64,000 nt of DNA, taken from assembly GCA_003169975.1 (NCBI GenBank), contig PNAA01000031.1:42242-106241 (forward strand), read 5' to 3'. This document shows, piece by piece, positions 1 through 9,048 of the stretch. The first letter of the stretch is position 1. The number at the start of each line of letters is the position of its first letter. A program made the translations under genes and the position numbers. The notes under the pieces were generated by a model. That model was not told the DNA's origin and did no database searches. It saw only the letters and a program-made list of their open reading frames with translations. The stretch is from Spartobacteria bacterium. Its GTDB lineage: Bacteria > Verrucomicrobiota > Verrucomicrobiia > Chthoniobacterales > UBA10450.

Positions 1-611
1 GGCAGCAAGGTCGCCGTGTGAAGGTCGCGCGCGGTGTTGAGGCTGCCCGTGACAGTCCAGGTCCCGCTCGAAGAATCGTACAGCTCCGCGCTCGCGGTAA
101 GGTTGTTAGTGCCATCAACTCCCCCTGCCACGAGCACCAGGCCGTTGGGCAGCAAGGTCGCCGTGTGACCAGCGCGTGCGGTGTTGAGGTTGCCCGTAAC
201 AGTCCAGGTCCCGCTCGCCGGATCGTACAGTTCCGCGCTCGCGGAAGCGATTACACTGCTATCACGTCCCCCTGCCACCAGCACCATGCCGTTGGGCAGC
301 AACGTGGCCGTGTGCAAATAGCGTGCGATGTTGAGGTCGCCGGTGAGACTCCAGGTTCCGCTCGAAGAATCGTACAGTTCCGCGCTCGCGGTAAGGTTGT
401 TACTGCTATCAAATCCCCCGGCCACCAGCACCAGGCCGTTGGGCAGCAAGGTCGCCGCGTGCTCAGCGCGTGCGGTACTGAGGCTGCCGGTATTCTCAAA
501 ACCACCTGGAGCGCCCGCGCACGGCTGCACGAGCAGCAGCCCCGCGCCGAGAAAAAGCGTTCCGCGCAATGCGCAAACAATGAGGATTGACGACAGAGGA
601 AACTTTTTCAT
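1..611 (-). CDS. Secreted kelch-repeat protein, C-terminus beyond the left edge
   Basis: The minus strand reads open from an ATG at 611 off the left edge. The protein begins with a signal peptide (MKKFPLSS, then a hydrophobic stretch ending near LLLVQPCAGA). It then carries repeats of about 55 residues built on HTATLLPNGLVLVAGG and SAELYDSSSGTWTVTG, the signature of kelch/galactose-oxidase-type beta-propeller blades; four repeat starts are visible. Such proteins are exported, and their ligands are usually unknown. An in-frame upstream ATG about 60 nt earlier is possible but would put polar sequence before the signal peptide. The near-identical DNA repeats also give plus-strand ORFs, which I treat as shadows. 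Confidence 0.85.
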   Translation of the reverse strand, partial: MKKFPLSSILIVCALRGTLFLGAGLLLVQPCAGAPGGFENTGSLSTARAEHAATLLPNGLVLVAGGFDSSNNLTASAELYDSSSGTWSLTGDLNIARYLHTATLLPNGMVLVAGGRDSSVIASASAELYDPASGTWTVTGNLNTARAGHTATLLPNGLVLVAGGVDGTNNLTASAELYDSSSGTWTVTGSLNTARDLHTATLL

Positions 612-1064
612 GGCTTTTGTGCTCTTGCGGTGAGGCGACGCGGAGGACGGCGATGAAATGTTCAGCTTCATCCTTCGATAAGGTCCGCACGACGATGGCT
701 TCGTGATATCTCTCGATTCGTGTCTCTTCGCTCTCATGGTTTGCGATCCTCGGATTTCAACGTGTGGCATTAGTGGCTTGTCGGAAACATAATCAGTCTG
801 ATTCGGCGAAATTGACCCGGCGAAAAAAGAATTGGATCGCGGAGAGAGATTGCCTGGCGCAGCAAATCCGAGCCAGACACCCATCGAAATGGGGCAACAA
901 TCTAATGCAGGGGAAATGATCCATTTAGACGCCTTACCGACCGTTCTAGAAGTCTTTTTCCGTTGTGTCGAGAATTAATTCAAGGCGCTCTCAATCATAC
1001 CGGCGACGCCGAACCGACAGGCGAGGTGCGCGCTCTCCTATTTGCAGCCGCCTTCTCACCAGGG
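612..1064. other. Intergenic region without a recognised gene
   Basis: About 450 nt lie between the kelch gene start and the end of the serine hydrolase gene. Both flanking genes are on the minus strand, so this holds the kelch promoter. The stretch 740-960 is more AT-rich than its surroundings. No tRNA, repeat or convincing ORF was seen. Confidence 0.5.
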
Positions 1065-2201
1065 CTATCGATAAAGCGCGTCAACCATGCGGAGAGACTT
1101 CTCGTTAGGCAAGGGCTTCTGCTCCATCTGGTTCATCACGTAAGCGAAGCCGAGGTTGTTCTCCGGGTCGGCGAAGGCGTGGCTGCCGCCTGCTCCGGGA
1201 TGACCGAAAGCCAGGGGCGAGGGACCAAAGATATGCCGGCCGGCGGCGGGCGGGTCTTTCATGAAGCCAGCCGAAAACGCCGTCGGGATTTCGAAGACTC
1301 GATCGATACCGGCCGTGAGTGTGGTTGTCATTTGCGCGATTGTGTGGCGCGAGAAGAAACGACGGCCGCCGAGTTCGCCGCCGTTGGCCAGCATGGCGTA
1401 AAACTTGGCCAGCGAAGTCGCGCTGCCGATTCCGCCAAACGAAACGAACGAGCGCGCGCGGTTCTCCGCGGTGTTCATCGCGCTGACCACGTTCAGGCCG
1501 CGCGGCGAGGTGAACGCTTTCCTCTGGAGCGTGCCGGGCGTGGCCAGCGCCCGGTAGAACGGTTCCGCCGCCGCCGAAGCCCTGGCTGCGTAGATGGTCG
1601 CGACCCGGTCATTCTCCTCGGCCGGTAACCCGATCCAGATGTCGAGACTGAGCGGTTCGGCGAAGACCTTGCGCCAATAAACTCCGATCGTGCGGGAATC
1701 GATTCGCCGCACGAGCTCGTCGAGCAGAAAACCAAAAGTGCGCGCGTGATAGCCGTGCGCCGTGCCGGGTGGCCAGAGCGGCTTCTGTTTCTCCAATGCC
1801 CTAACGACCGAGGGGTAATCGACGACCTCGACCGATTCGTCGAACGCGGCCAGGCCCGCCTGGTGCGAAAGCAACTGTGCGAGCGTGATCTCGCCCTTCC
1901 CGCCCTGGGCGAACTCCGGCCAGAATTCCGCGACCCGCCGCTCCAACCCGATACCGCGCTCCTGAAGGACGTGCAACAAACACGCGCTGCCGAGACCCTT
2001 GGTCGCCGACCAGAAGAGCACGATTGTATCCTCGGTCCAAGGTGTTTCGCGCTGGCCGTCGCGGAAACCGCCGTGCAGCTCGAGCAGCGGCTCGCCGCGC
2101 TGCCAGATCGAGACCGCCGCACCCAGCTCACCCAAGCGGGAAAAATTTTCCTCGAAAAGCGGTTTGATCCGCGCCGCCAAATCTTCCGCGCGGGTCGCCA
2201 T
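1065..2201 (-). CDS. Serine hydrolase of the beta-lactamase/EstB (class C-like) family
   Basis: About 378 residues from the ATG at 2201 (MATRAEDLAARIKPLFEENF). The SxxK catalytic motif of the beta-lactamase/penicillin-binding fold is visible as SATK in IVLFWSATKGLG near residue 67. LLSHQAGL follows, and a late GHPGAGGSHAFADP corresponds to the third active-site strand (HxG in place of KTG). These features fit carboxylesterase/D-aminopeptidase-like members rather than a true resistance enzyme. There is no signal peptide, so it is probably cytoplasmic. A longer in-frame reading from 2306 starts at a non-ATG codon inside the neighbouring gene and is less likely. The substrate cannot be told from sequence. 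Confidence 0.85.
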   Translation of the reverse strand: MATRAEDLAARIKPLFEENFSRLGELGAAVSIWQRGEPLLELHGGFRDGQRETPWTEDTIVLFWSATKGLGSACLLHVLQERGIGLERRVAEFWPEFAQGGKGEITLAQLLSHQAGLAAFDESVEVVDYPSVVRALEKQKPLWPPGTAHGYHARTFGFLLDELVRRIDSRTIGVYWRKVFAEPLSLDIWIGLPAEENDRVATIYAARASAAAEPFYRALATPGTLQRKAFTSPRGLNVVSAMNTAENRARSFVSFGGIGSATSLAKFYAMLANGGELGGRRFFSRHTIAQMTTTLTAGIDRVFEIPTAFSAGFMKDPPAAGRHIFGPSPLAFGHPGAGGSHAFADPENNLGFAYVMNQMEQKPLPNEKSLRMVDALYR

Positions 2202-2227
2202 CAGACCTTGCTGCCTAACGAGCGACT

Positions 2228-2635
2228 TCAGTAGTCGCGGACGTAAGGATATTTCGATTCGTTCCCCAGCTCCGGCGGAAACTCGCTGTAACCGCGATGG
2301 ATCCACGGGATATCGCTGCGCAGAACGGGCAGATAGGTGTCCTTGTAAACCGGGAACGGCCAGAGCAGCACCTCGTAAAATCCCGCTCCGAAGCGGGCAA
2401 AGGCGCGTCCCGTTCCCCGGACGACGCCATAGCTGGCGGCTGCGGAATTACCTTCCTCACTGTTCACTTTGCCGATCGTCACCGGAATTTCCGCCCAGCC
2501 GAAAACCATGTTGGAAAGGCCGCGCGCGAGCTTGCGTGTCGGGCCGTGATCCGCCGCGGGCGGATCCTGGATATCGGCCCACGCACTGGTGGCAAAACCG
2601 GCGAGGCAAAGCGTAACGAGGAGGCGTTTCATCAT
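2228..2635 (-). CDS. Exosortase system-associated protein, TIGR04073 family
   Basis: About 135 residues with a signal peptide (MMKRLLVTLCLAGFATSAWA). The family core is visible as KLARGLSNMVFGWAEIPVTI, a glycine-rich middle, and GAGFYEVLLWPFPVYKDTY. TIGR04073 proteins are small exported proteins found in genomes with exosortase sorting systems; their biochemical role is unknown. Two adjacent ATG codons (2635 and 2632) could serve as start. A longer reading to 2920 would overlap the terC end on the same strand and lacks the signal peptide at its start. No exosortase is in this window. Confidence 0.8.
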   Translation of the reverse strand: MMKRLLVTLCLAGFATSAWADIQDPPAADHGPTRKLARGLSNMVFGWAEIPVTIGKVNSEEGNSAAASYGVVRGTGRAFARFGAGFYEVLLWPFPVYKDTYLPVLRSDIPWIHRGYSEFPPELGNESKYPYVRDY

Positions 2636-2679
2636 GCGGCGCGAGTAAACCGATTCAGGCCCACAATTGCAACATTTGT

Positions 2680-3609
2680 TTATCGCTTCGGCGGAGCCGG
2701 CCGGGTTTTGCTCGCCGATAAAGAGGCGAGAATGGTCACGAGGAGGATGGCAGCGATAATCAGAAGCGAAAGCCAGTTCGACGTGTGGACCCAGCGGGCG
2801 GCGATCATCTTCGAGCCGACAAAACAAAGGATGATCGCCAAGCCGAAGCGGAGGTAAACGAAGCGCGTGACCAGATTCGCGAGCAGGAAATAGAGCGAGC
2901 GCAGGCCGAGGATCGCGCAAATGTTCGAGGTGTAGATAATGAAGGTGTCCTGCGTGATCGCGAGCACGGCGGGTATCGAGTCGACGGCGAAGATCAGGTC
3001 CATCACGTCGATGACGATGAGGACGAGCGCGAGGGGCGTGAGCATGCGCCGGCCGCCAACGAGCGCGATGAATTTCGGGCCGTGATAATCGTTCGTCACC
3101 GGCAGCAACCGGCGCGCGCTTTTCAGGACGAAATTGTTGTCGAGATCGAGCTGCTGGGTTTTCTGGCGGAGCATGCGCAGACCGGTGATGAGGAGAAAGG
3201 CGCCGAAGAGATAGAGGACGAAATGAAAGCGCGCGACGAGCGCCACGCCGATCCAGATCATCAGGCCCCGCATCACGATCGCGCCGAGGATTCCCCAGAT
3301 GAGGACGCGATGCTCATACTGCGGCGGCACCCGGAAATAGGCGAAGATGAGGACGAAGACGAAGATGTTATCGACGCTCAACGAGTACTCGATCAGGTAA
3401 CCGGTGAAGAAATCGATCCCCTGATCGGAGCCCTGCCAGAAAAAGACAATCAGGTTGAAGCCGAGCGAGAGCGCGATCCAAGCCAGGCTACGCCGGACTG
3501 CGCTCTGCAGGCTGATCGTGTGCGGGCCCCGGAAACTCAGGAGGTCGACCGCGAGCGCGGCGAGAACACCGAGATGGAAGGCGACCCAAAACCAGATGTT
3601 GATCGGCAC
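2680..3609 (-). CDS. TerC/Alx-family integral membrane protein
   Basis: 309 residues with about eight or nine hydrophobic segments. Family hallmarks include SLSVDNIFVFVLIFAYFRVP (acidic residue in a membrane helix), HRVLIWGILGAIVMRGLMI, and VIDVMDLIFAVDSIPAVLAI with a second intramembrane acidic pair. TerC/Alx proteins are inner-membrane proteins linked to manganese export and tellurite resistance. The length fits the family. It sits upstream of the TIGR04073 gene on the same strand with a 44-nt gap, possibly one transcript. The plus-strand ORF over it is a shadow. Confidence 0.92.
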   Translation of the reverse strand: MPINIWFWVAFHLGVLAALAVDLLSFRGPHTISLQSAVRRSLAWIALSLGFNLIVFFWQGSDQGIDFFTGYLIEYSLSVDNIFVFVLIFAYFRVPPQYEHRVLIWGILGAIVMRGLMIWIGVALVARFHFVLYLFGAFLLITGLRMLRQKTQQLDLDNNFVLKSARRLLPVTNDYHGPKFIALVGGRRMLTPLALVLIVIDVMDLIFAVDSIPAVLAITQDTFIIYTSNICAILGLRSLYFLLANLVTRFVYLRFGLAIILCFVGSKMIAARWVHTSNWLSLLIIAAILLVTILASLSASKTRPAPPKR

Positions 3610-3714
3610 GCGGCGCTAGGTTTCCACGGGTGAAGTGACGGGGCAACCGCGAAACAGCCGGCGCGGTGGTTTGCGCGCGGGCAGCGGGTCGTGCATCATA
3701 AACCTGAACATCTT

Positions 3715-5598
3715 ATGGACGCAGAGCTGCAAAAGTTGGTGGACGCCGGGAAGCTAACGACCGCAGGTGCGGCCCAACTCGAACGACTCAAACCCAGCGC
3801 CTTCTGTCTCCATAAAAGCTGGGGGTTCGGCCGCGTCGCCGATTGGAACCTCCTCCTCAATCAGATCGTGATCGACTTCGAAAAGAAGAAGGCGCACCCG
3901 ATGCAACTGCAGTACGCGGGAGAAAATCTGACGCCGATCCCGGCGGAACATTTCCTCGCGCAAAAGGCGAGCGACCTGCCCGGCCTCAAGCAGCGGCTCA
4001 AGGAAAATCCCACCGCCGCGATGCGGAACATTCTCGAGAGCCTCGGCGGCAAAGGGACCCAGACCCAGATCAGCGGTTGGTTGGTAGGCGATGTTTTCAC
4101 CGAGCCGGAATTCAAGCGCTGGTGGGACTCGACGAAGAAGCTGCTCAAGAAGGAAGGCCACTTTCTTATCCCGACGAAGAAGAACGACCCGATCGAGCTG
4201 CGCTCCGCCCCGGTCTCGCGCGCCGATGATTTGCTCACCTCTTTCAATCAAGCGCGCCAGCCGAAGGAACAGGCTGCCGCGCTCGATCAGGTGATCAAGC
4301 TGCGCGACGAATTCGCGGATCCGGAAAAACAACTGCAACCGGTGATCGACGCGATCGAGAACACGGCGCGGCGGAACCAGCGGCTCAATCCCGCGATGGC
4401 CTTCGAGTTTGTCATCGCTCGCGACGATCTGCGCCAGCACGAGCCCAAACTGCGCAGCTCGATTCCCGACCTCACGCTCGAGCGATTGATCGTCGAAGAA
4501 GAGCCGCGCCTGGCCGCCATCCTGCCGAAACTCCCTTCCGCCAAAGAACGCCGCGTCCTGCACGCTCTGCCCGCCGCCCTGGGTGAGCGCTGGACCGCGC
4601 GCGCCCTGCAACTCATGCAGGGAAACAACGCCCGGCTCGTGGCCTCGATGGCCAAAGTCTTCGCGGAAGCCGGTAAACAAGCGGAGCTGCACAGCGCCCT
4701 CGATCGGAGCCTGCGGGAACATTCCGCGACGAGCGAAATGCTTTACTGGCTTTGCAAAAGCCGCGCCGAATGGCTGGAACTGATCAACCCCGAATTGCTC
4801 AGCGCCATCCTCTCGGCCTGCGAGCGCGATCAGCATAACGAGAGCAACAGCCGCAGCACGCGGCTGCGCGATCTCCTCCTTTCCGATCGCGCGTTGATCC
4901 CCGACATCTTTGCCGGCGCGGAGCTCAGCCTCGCGCGCGATGCCATGCGCCGTCTCATGCTCAGCCCGGTCTTCGATGAGTTGACCAAGCGCTCCCTCAT
5001 GGCGCGGATCATCAAACTTTACCCCGATCTGCAAAGCCTCGTCAGCAGGGAGCAGACGGAGGAGAAGAGCGAAGCGCTCGTCGTCTCCTGGAGCAGCCTG
5101 CAGAAACGCAAAGCCGAGCTCGAGGAGCTGGTGAACAAAAAAATCCCGGAGAACAGCAAGGAGATCGGGGTGGCCCGTTCCTACGGCGACCTGCGCGAGA
5201 ATTTCGAATTCAAAGCCGCCAAGGAAATGCAAGCCGTCCTCATGCGCCGCAAGTCCGAGCTGGAGCGCGCGCTACACCTCGCTCGTGGGACCGCTTTCGA
5301 GAATCCCGATACGAGCCAGGTCTCGATCGGCACGGTGGTCACCCTCCGCGAAACCACGAGTGGCCGCGAAGAGACTTACACCATCCTTGGGGCGTGGGAT
5401 GGCGATCCGGAGCGCGCCATCATTTCCTACCAGACGGCGATTGGGCAGGCATTGTTAGGCCGGCGCCGCGATGAGATCGTGGAACTGAATGCCGAAGAGG
5501 ATACCGGGCGTTACGCGATCGTCGCGATCGCACCCGCCCCGGTCGACGAAGTCCCGGCCGATCCGGAGTTACTGGAGCCGGTTGCTTCGGACCGGTAG
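3715..5598 (+). CDS. greA: GreA-like transcript cleavage factor with long N-terminal extension
   Basis: About 627 residues from the ATG at 3715; a GTG at 3691 would add eight residues. The C-terminal ~160 residues form a GreA/GreB module: a coiled coil (SSLQKRKAELEELVNKKIPE, ARSYGDLRENFEFKAAKE) with the acidic residues at the hairpin tip that serve transcript cleavage, then the FKBP-like domain ending AIGQALLGRRRDEIVEL. The first ~460 residues are helical with no domain I can name. Ordinary GreA is about 158 residues, but long fused forms are known in Chlamydiae and relatives, which supports a PVC-group host. It is a single gene, followed 55 nt later by kdsA. Confidence 0.85.
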   Translation: MDAELQKLVDAGKLTTAGAAQLERLKPSAFCLHKSWGFGRVADWNLLLNQIVIDFEKKKAHPMQLQYAGENLTPIPAEHFLAQKASDLPGLKQRLKENPTAAMRNILESLGGKGTQTQISGWLVGDVFTEPEFKRWWDSTKKLLKKEGHFLIPTKKNDPIELRSAPVSRADDLLTSFNQARQPKEQAAALDQVIKLRDEFADPEKQLQPVIDAIENTARRNQRLNPAMAFEFVIARDDLRQHEPKLRSSIPDLTLERLIVEEEPRLAAILPKLPSAKERRVLHALPAALGERWTARALQLMQGNNARLVASMAKVFAEAGKQAELHSALDRSLREHSATSEMLYWLCKSRAEWLELINPELLSAILSACERDQHNESNSRSTRLRDLLLSDRALIPDIFAGAELSLARDAMRRLMLSPVFDELTKRSLMARIIKLYPDLQSLVSREQTEEKSEALVVSWSSLQKRKAELEELVNKKIPENSKEIGVARSYGDLRENFEFKAAKEMQAVLMRRKSELERALHLARGTAFENPDTSQVSIGTVVTLRETTSGREETYTILGAWDGDPERAIISYQTAIGQALLGRRRDEIVELNAEEDTGRYAIVAIAPAPVDEVPADPELLEPVASDR

Positions 5599-5653
5599 AC
5601 GCCGCGCGGCCCCGCGGCATTCGGTTTGGACTTGAGGAAAGTTTTTCGCGAGA

Positions 5654-6484
5654 GTGGGCGCGCTCGTGAAACCAAAACTCCTGACCATAGGCCCGGTTGT
5701 GCTCGGCGGAAAAACGCCGGTTTTCATCCTCGGGCCGTGCGTGATCGAGTCCGAGAAGTTCGTGAGGCGAATGGCGCGCAAGATCGCCGCGGCCTGCGCC
5801 GCGGAAAAATTGCCCTTTCTTTTCAAGGCCTCCTACGACAAGGCGAACCGCACCTCGGTGCGCTCCTATCGGGGAATCGGGGCGCGCGAAGGCTGCGCCC
5901 TGCTCGCGGAGATCGGACGCGAGATCGGGATGCCGGTGACGACGGACGTCCATTCGCCTAACGAGGCGGCCATCGCCGCGGAATTCATCGACGTGCTGCA
6001 AATCCCGGCATTCCTCTGCCGACAGACGGACCTGATTCAGGCTGCGGCGGAAACCGGCCGGGTGGTGAATGTGAAGAAGGGACAATTCCTCGCGCCGTGG
6101 GATGTGCGCAATATCGCGGAGAAGCTTCGGGCATTCGGCGCGCAGAAGTTTTTCTTCACCGAGCGCGGAACGACCTTCGGCTACAACAATCTCGTGGCCG
6201 ACATGCGCTCGCTCGCCTGGCTGCGCGCGGCCGGCTATCACGTGATCTTCGATGCGACGCACTCGGTGCAGCGCCCCGGTGGCGCGGGCGACGCGACTTC
6301 CGGGGACGCCGCACTCGCTCCCGTGCTCGCGCGGGCCGCGCTCGCCGCCGGGTGCGATGGTATTTTCATGGAGGTGCACGAAAATCCGTCGCACGCGCTC
6401 TCCGATGGGCCGAATCAGGTTCCGCTAAAGGATTTGCCGAAGCATCTGCGCATGTTAAAAGCTATTCATGCTGCCGTGTCGTAG
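5654..6484 (+). CDS. kdsA: 3-deoxy-8-phosphooctulonate synthase (Kdo8P synthase)
   Basis: About 276 residues from a GTG start. The enzyme condenses phosphoenolpyruvate with arabinose 5-phosphate to make Kdo8P for the LPS inner core. Diagnostic segments are FILGPCVIES, FKASYDKANRTS, PVTTDVHSP, IPAFLCRQTDL, VNVKKGQFLAPW, FTERGTTFGYNNLV and IFMEVHENPSHALSDGPNQV. The length matches the family. The stop overlaps the start of the next gene by 17 nt, and three lpt genes follow, so Kdo synthesis and LPS export are co-transcribed. A GTG 12 nt downstream is an alternative start. Confidence 0.95.
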   Translation: MGALVKPKLLTIGPVVLGGKTPVFILGPCVIESEKFVRRMARKIAAACAAEKLPFLFKASYDKANRTSVRSYRGIGAREGCALLAEIGREIGMPVTTDVHSPNEAAIAAEFIDVLQIPAFLCRQTDLIQAAAETGRVVNVKKGQFLAPWDVRNIAEKLRAFGAQKFFFTERGTTFGYNNLVADMRSLAWLRAAGYHVIFDATHSVQRPGGAGDATSGDAALAPVLARAALAAGCDGIFMEVHENPSHALSDGPNQVPLKDLPKHLRMLKAIHAAVS

Positions 6485-7013
6485 CGGGTCCCGCCTCTTC
6501 CGCGGGACGCGCCTGAGTTTTCTCTTGTTGCTCGTGGGCAGTTGCGCCGCCTCCGCCGGCGATCGCAAGCACCGGAAGCCGACCCCGACGCCCGCGGCCG
6601 AAACGCAGAAAGAGGATCTCGGCTTGAAAAACATCCCGCTTACCGTCGGGCACGAAGCGAAGGGTCTGGTCCTGCCGAACTACGATCTTGAGGGGCATCT
6701 GCTCGGCCGGTTTGAAGCCGCCACCGCCGCGCGTCTTGATGAAAATCATGTCCGCTTTTCGAACCTGAAGATGCTGACGTTCGACGCGAAAGAGCAGCCC
6801 GATTTCAACGTCGACATGACCGACGCTACCCTCAATCTCGAAACGCGGGTGATCGAATCCAAACAGCGGACCAAAATCACGCGCGCCGATTTCGAGATCG
6901 CTGGTGACGCCATGACGTTCAGCACCGTGACCCACCAGGGAACGCTCACCGGCAATGTGCACATGACCATTTTCAACCAGAAGGAAATTGCCGGCGGGGC
7001 CGCGAAACCATGA
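6468..7013 (+). CDS. lptC: LptC-like LPS export periplasmic protein
   Basis: 181 residues: a hydrophobic N-terminal segment (LSFLLLLVGSCAASAG) serving as signal anchor or lipoprotein signal, a proline/threonine-rich linker, then a beta-rich domain (GRFEAATAARLDENHVRFSN and following) resembling LptC/OstA-fold repeats. LptC joins the LptBFG transporter to the LptA bridge. Direct similarity to E. coli LptC is weak, so the call rests largely on position between kdsA and lptA-lptB. The start overlaps kdsA by 17 nt and the stop overlaps lptA in an ATGA, indicating translational coupling. Confidence 0.72.
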   Translation: MLPCRSGSRLFRGTRLSFLLLLVGSCAASAGDRKHRKPTPTPAAETQKEDLGLKNIPLTVGHEAKGLVLPNYDLEGHLLGRFEAATAARLDENHVRFSNLKMLTFDAKEQPDFNVDMTDATLNLETRVIESKQRTKITRADFEIAGDAMTFSTVTHQGTLTGNVHMTIFNQKEIAGGAAKP

Positions 7014-7645
7014 AAGGGAGATTGACCGTGGCGATGGCTCTCGCGCTGCTGACGACCAGCCGGGTCGGCGCGCAGGAGGCCGCCCACGCCGCGGAGGCCC
7101 GCCCGAAACCCCAGGCTTCACCGGCGCTCGCCGCGACGGATGCAAACGGTCAGCCGATCACGACCCAGATCTACGCGGACGAAACATCGTTCAATACCGA
7201 GAAACGCATCGGTGTCTTCACCGGCCACGTCCGAGTTTTCGATCCGCGTTTTAACATTCAATCGGACAGGCTGACGGCCTTTATTCACAAGGAGGAGGGC
7301 GAAGGCCTCGAGAAAGCGATTGCCGAAGGCAACGTCGGCGTGGTCCGCGACCGGCCCGATCCGAAAGGCGGTCCGCCCTCGAAGTCGGTCGGGCTTTCGG
7401 AGAAGGCGGTCTACACTTCATCGGATGGAAATGTCGAGTTGACCGGCAGCCCGCGGGTGCAGGAAGGTTTGGATACGCACATCGCGACGAGTCCCGCCAC
7501 GGTCATGGTGCTGAGCCAGGACGGCCATCTCACCACTCACGGCCCGAGCCGCACCGAGATCCGGCAGGACGCGAACGCGAAGGGGTCGCCTTCCCCGACA
7601 CCGACCCCGAAGCCGGTGCGGAAAAAACGGGTGAAAAAGGTATGA
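7010..7645 (+). CDS. lptA: LptA/OstA-type LPS transport protein
   Basis: 211 residues with an N-terminal signal peptide (MKGRLTVAMALALLTTSRVGA). The OstA_N-like domain runs from about residue 50: TQIYADETSFNTEKRIGVFT, GHVRVFDPRFNIQSDRLTAF, then AEGNVGVV and GNVELTGSPRV, the repeated beta-jellyroll pattern of LptA. The C-terminus is proline/lysine-rich (KPVRKKRVKKV). LptA bridges inner and outer membranes during LPS transport. It overlaps both neighbours by 4 nt (ATGA), so lptC-lptA-lptB are coupled. Confidence 0.82.
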   Translation: MKGRLTVAMALALLTTSRVGAQEAAHAAEARPKPQASPALAATDANGQPITTQIYADETSFNTEKRIGVFTGHVRVFDPRFNIQSDRLTAFIHKEEGEGLEKAIAEGNVGVVRDRPDPKGGPPSKSVGLSEKAVYTSSDGNVELTGSPRVQEGLDTHIATSPATVMVLSQDGHLTTHGPSRTEIRQDANAKGSPSPTPTPKPVRKKRVKKV

Positions 7646-8433
7646 TCACTTCGCACGAGCCGTCCCTCGCCGCCCCGGCCGCGGGGATAGCGCTTCAGCC
7701 TGACGAACACAAGGAAGTGCTGCTGACCGACGACCTGGTCAAAATCTACGGCGGCCGGGCGGTCGTGAACGGGATCAAACTGGAAGTCGGGCAGGGCGAG
7801 ATCGTCGGTTTGCTCGGGAAAAACGGCGCCGGGAAAACGACCACCTTTTACATGATCGTCGGTCTCGTTAGGCCAAACAGCGGCCGGGTCATCTTCTCCG
7901 GCACGGACGTGACCAACTACCCGATGTACAAGCGCGCCCGGCTCGGAATGGGCTATCTGCCGCAGGAGGAATCGATCTTCCGTAAAATGACGGTGGAGCA
8001 AAACATCCTCGCCATTCTCGAGACGATGCCCTTGAGCAAAAAAGAGCGCCGCCATCGCTGCGATGAATTGCTCCATCAGTTTGGCATCGAGCGGATCGCG
8101 AAAAACACCGCGCTCACCCTGAGCGGCGGCGAGAAACGCCGCCTCACGATCGCTCGCTCCCTCGTCACCCGGCCAAAATTACTCATGCTCGACGAGCCCT
8201 TCAGCGGCGTCGATCCGATCGCGGTCTACGACGTGCAGCAACTGGTCGTCAACCTGCGCAAGTCCGGCCTCGCCATTCTCATCACCGACCACAACGTGCG
8301 CGAGACCCTCTCCATTGTGGATCGCGCCTACCTCATCGACGAAGGCCGCGTCGTGAGCGAGGGCACGAAAGATTTTCTGATTAACGATCCGATCAGCCGC
8401 CAGCTTTATCTCGGCGAGCGCTTTCGGATGTAA
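7642..8433 (+). CDS. lptB: LPS export ABC transporter ATP-binding protein LptB
   Basis: 263 residues including a ~25-residue N-terminal extension. Walker A is GLLGKNGAGKTTTFYMIVGL; the Q-loop and LptB hallmark is GMGYLPQEESIFRKMTVEQN; the signature is LSGGEKRRLTIAR; Walker B is LLMLDEPFSGVDPIAV; the switch histidine is in ILITDHNVRETL. These segments are nearly invariant in LptB and separate it from other ABC ATPases. It powers LPS extraction with LptF/LptG, which are not in this window. The hpf gene follows 15 nt downstream. Confidence 0.96.
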   Translation: MITSHEPSLAAPAAGIALQPDEHKEVLLTDDLVKIYGGRAVVNGIKLEVGQGEIVGLLGKNGAGKTTTFYMIVGLVRPNSGRVIFSGTDVTNYPMYKRARLGMGYLPQEESIFRKMTVEQNILAILETMPLSKKERRHRCDELLHQFGIERIAKNTALTLSGGEKRRLTIARSLVTRPKLLMLDEPFSGVDPIAVYDVQQLVVNLRKSGLAILITDHNVRETLSIVDRAYLIDEGRVVSEGTKDFLINDPISRQLYLGERFRM

Positions 8434-8448
8434 ACCAAAGGAGCTGTC

Positions 8449-9024
8449 ATGCAAACCGCCAACGCCCATCCCACCGTCAAAGTCACCGGCCGCCATCTCG
8501 CGATCACCGATGCGATCAACGAGTACGCCACGCGCAAGATCGAAGGGCTGCACCTCGATTACCCGAAAATCATCGAGGCCCACGTCATTCTCGGCGTGGA
8601 AAAATACCGGCACTGGGCCGAGGTCGTGCTCATTTGTTCGAATCACATCACGATCGAGGCCTGCGAGGAGACCAGCGACCTCTACGCGGCGATCGATGCT
8701 GTGATGGACAAAATCGCGCGGCAGATGCGCAAATATAAGACGCGCCTCCTGCGCCGGCATCGCCCGCGCAAGGAAGAGATCCGGCACCTCGAAGAACAGA
8801 TTCTGCATCCCGAGCCGGTCGAGGAGGACGAACATCACGAGCACGCCGTGATCCGGACGGAGCGTTATCCGGTGAAGCCGATGTTTGTCGACGAAGCGGT
8901 GCTCCAGCTGGAGATGTCGGCGCGGCAGTTCATGGTCTTCATGAACGCACGGAACTCGCGGGTAAACGTGCTCTATCGGCGCAAGAGCGGCGATTTTGGG
9001 CTCATCGAGCCAACGTTAGGCTAA
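8449..9024 (+). CDS. hpf: Ribosome hibernation promoting factor, long form
   Basis: 191 residues. The N-terminal S30AE/RaiA domain (VKVTGRHLAITDAINEYATR, basic RQMRKYKTRLLRRHRP) binds the decoding region of the 30S subunit. The C-terminal domain (VKPMFVDEAVLQLEMSARQF, NVLYRRKSGDFGLIEP) is the dimerisation domain of long HPF that drives 100S ribosome formation. A strong Shine-Dalgarno (AAAGGAG) sits about 7 nt before the ATG. Last gene of the kdsA-lpt operon; hpf next to lptB is a common arrangement. The stop follows directly on a CGTTAGGC motif. Confidence 0.95.
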   Translation: MQTANAHPTVKVTGRHLAITDAINEYATRKIEGLHLDYPKIIEAHVILGVEKYRHWAEVVLICSNHITIEACEETSDLYAAIDAVMDKIARQMRKYKTRLLRRHRPRKEEIRHLEEQILHPEPVEEDEHHEHAVIRTERYPVKPMFVDEAVLQLEMSARQFMVFMNARNSRVNVLYRRKSGDFGLIEPTLG

Positions 9025-9048
9025 AAATCCCGGCTGGCCGCGCCGCGA

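Noticed and set aside
18-590. Plus-strand 190-residue repeat ORF
   Set aside because: Antisense shadow of the kelch repeats; the minus strand gives a signal peptide and kelch blades.
3754-5232. 492-residue ORF opposite the greA-like gene
   Set aside because: Charged, low-complexity antisense reading of a high-GC gene; the plus strand has clear GreA motifs.
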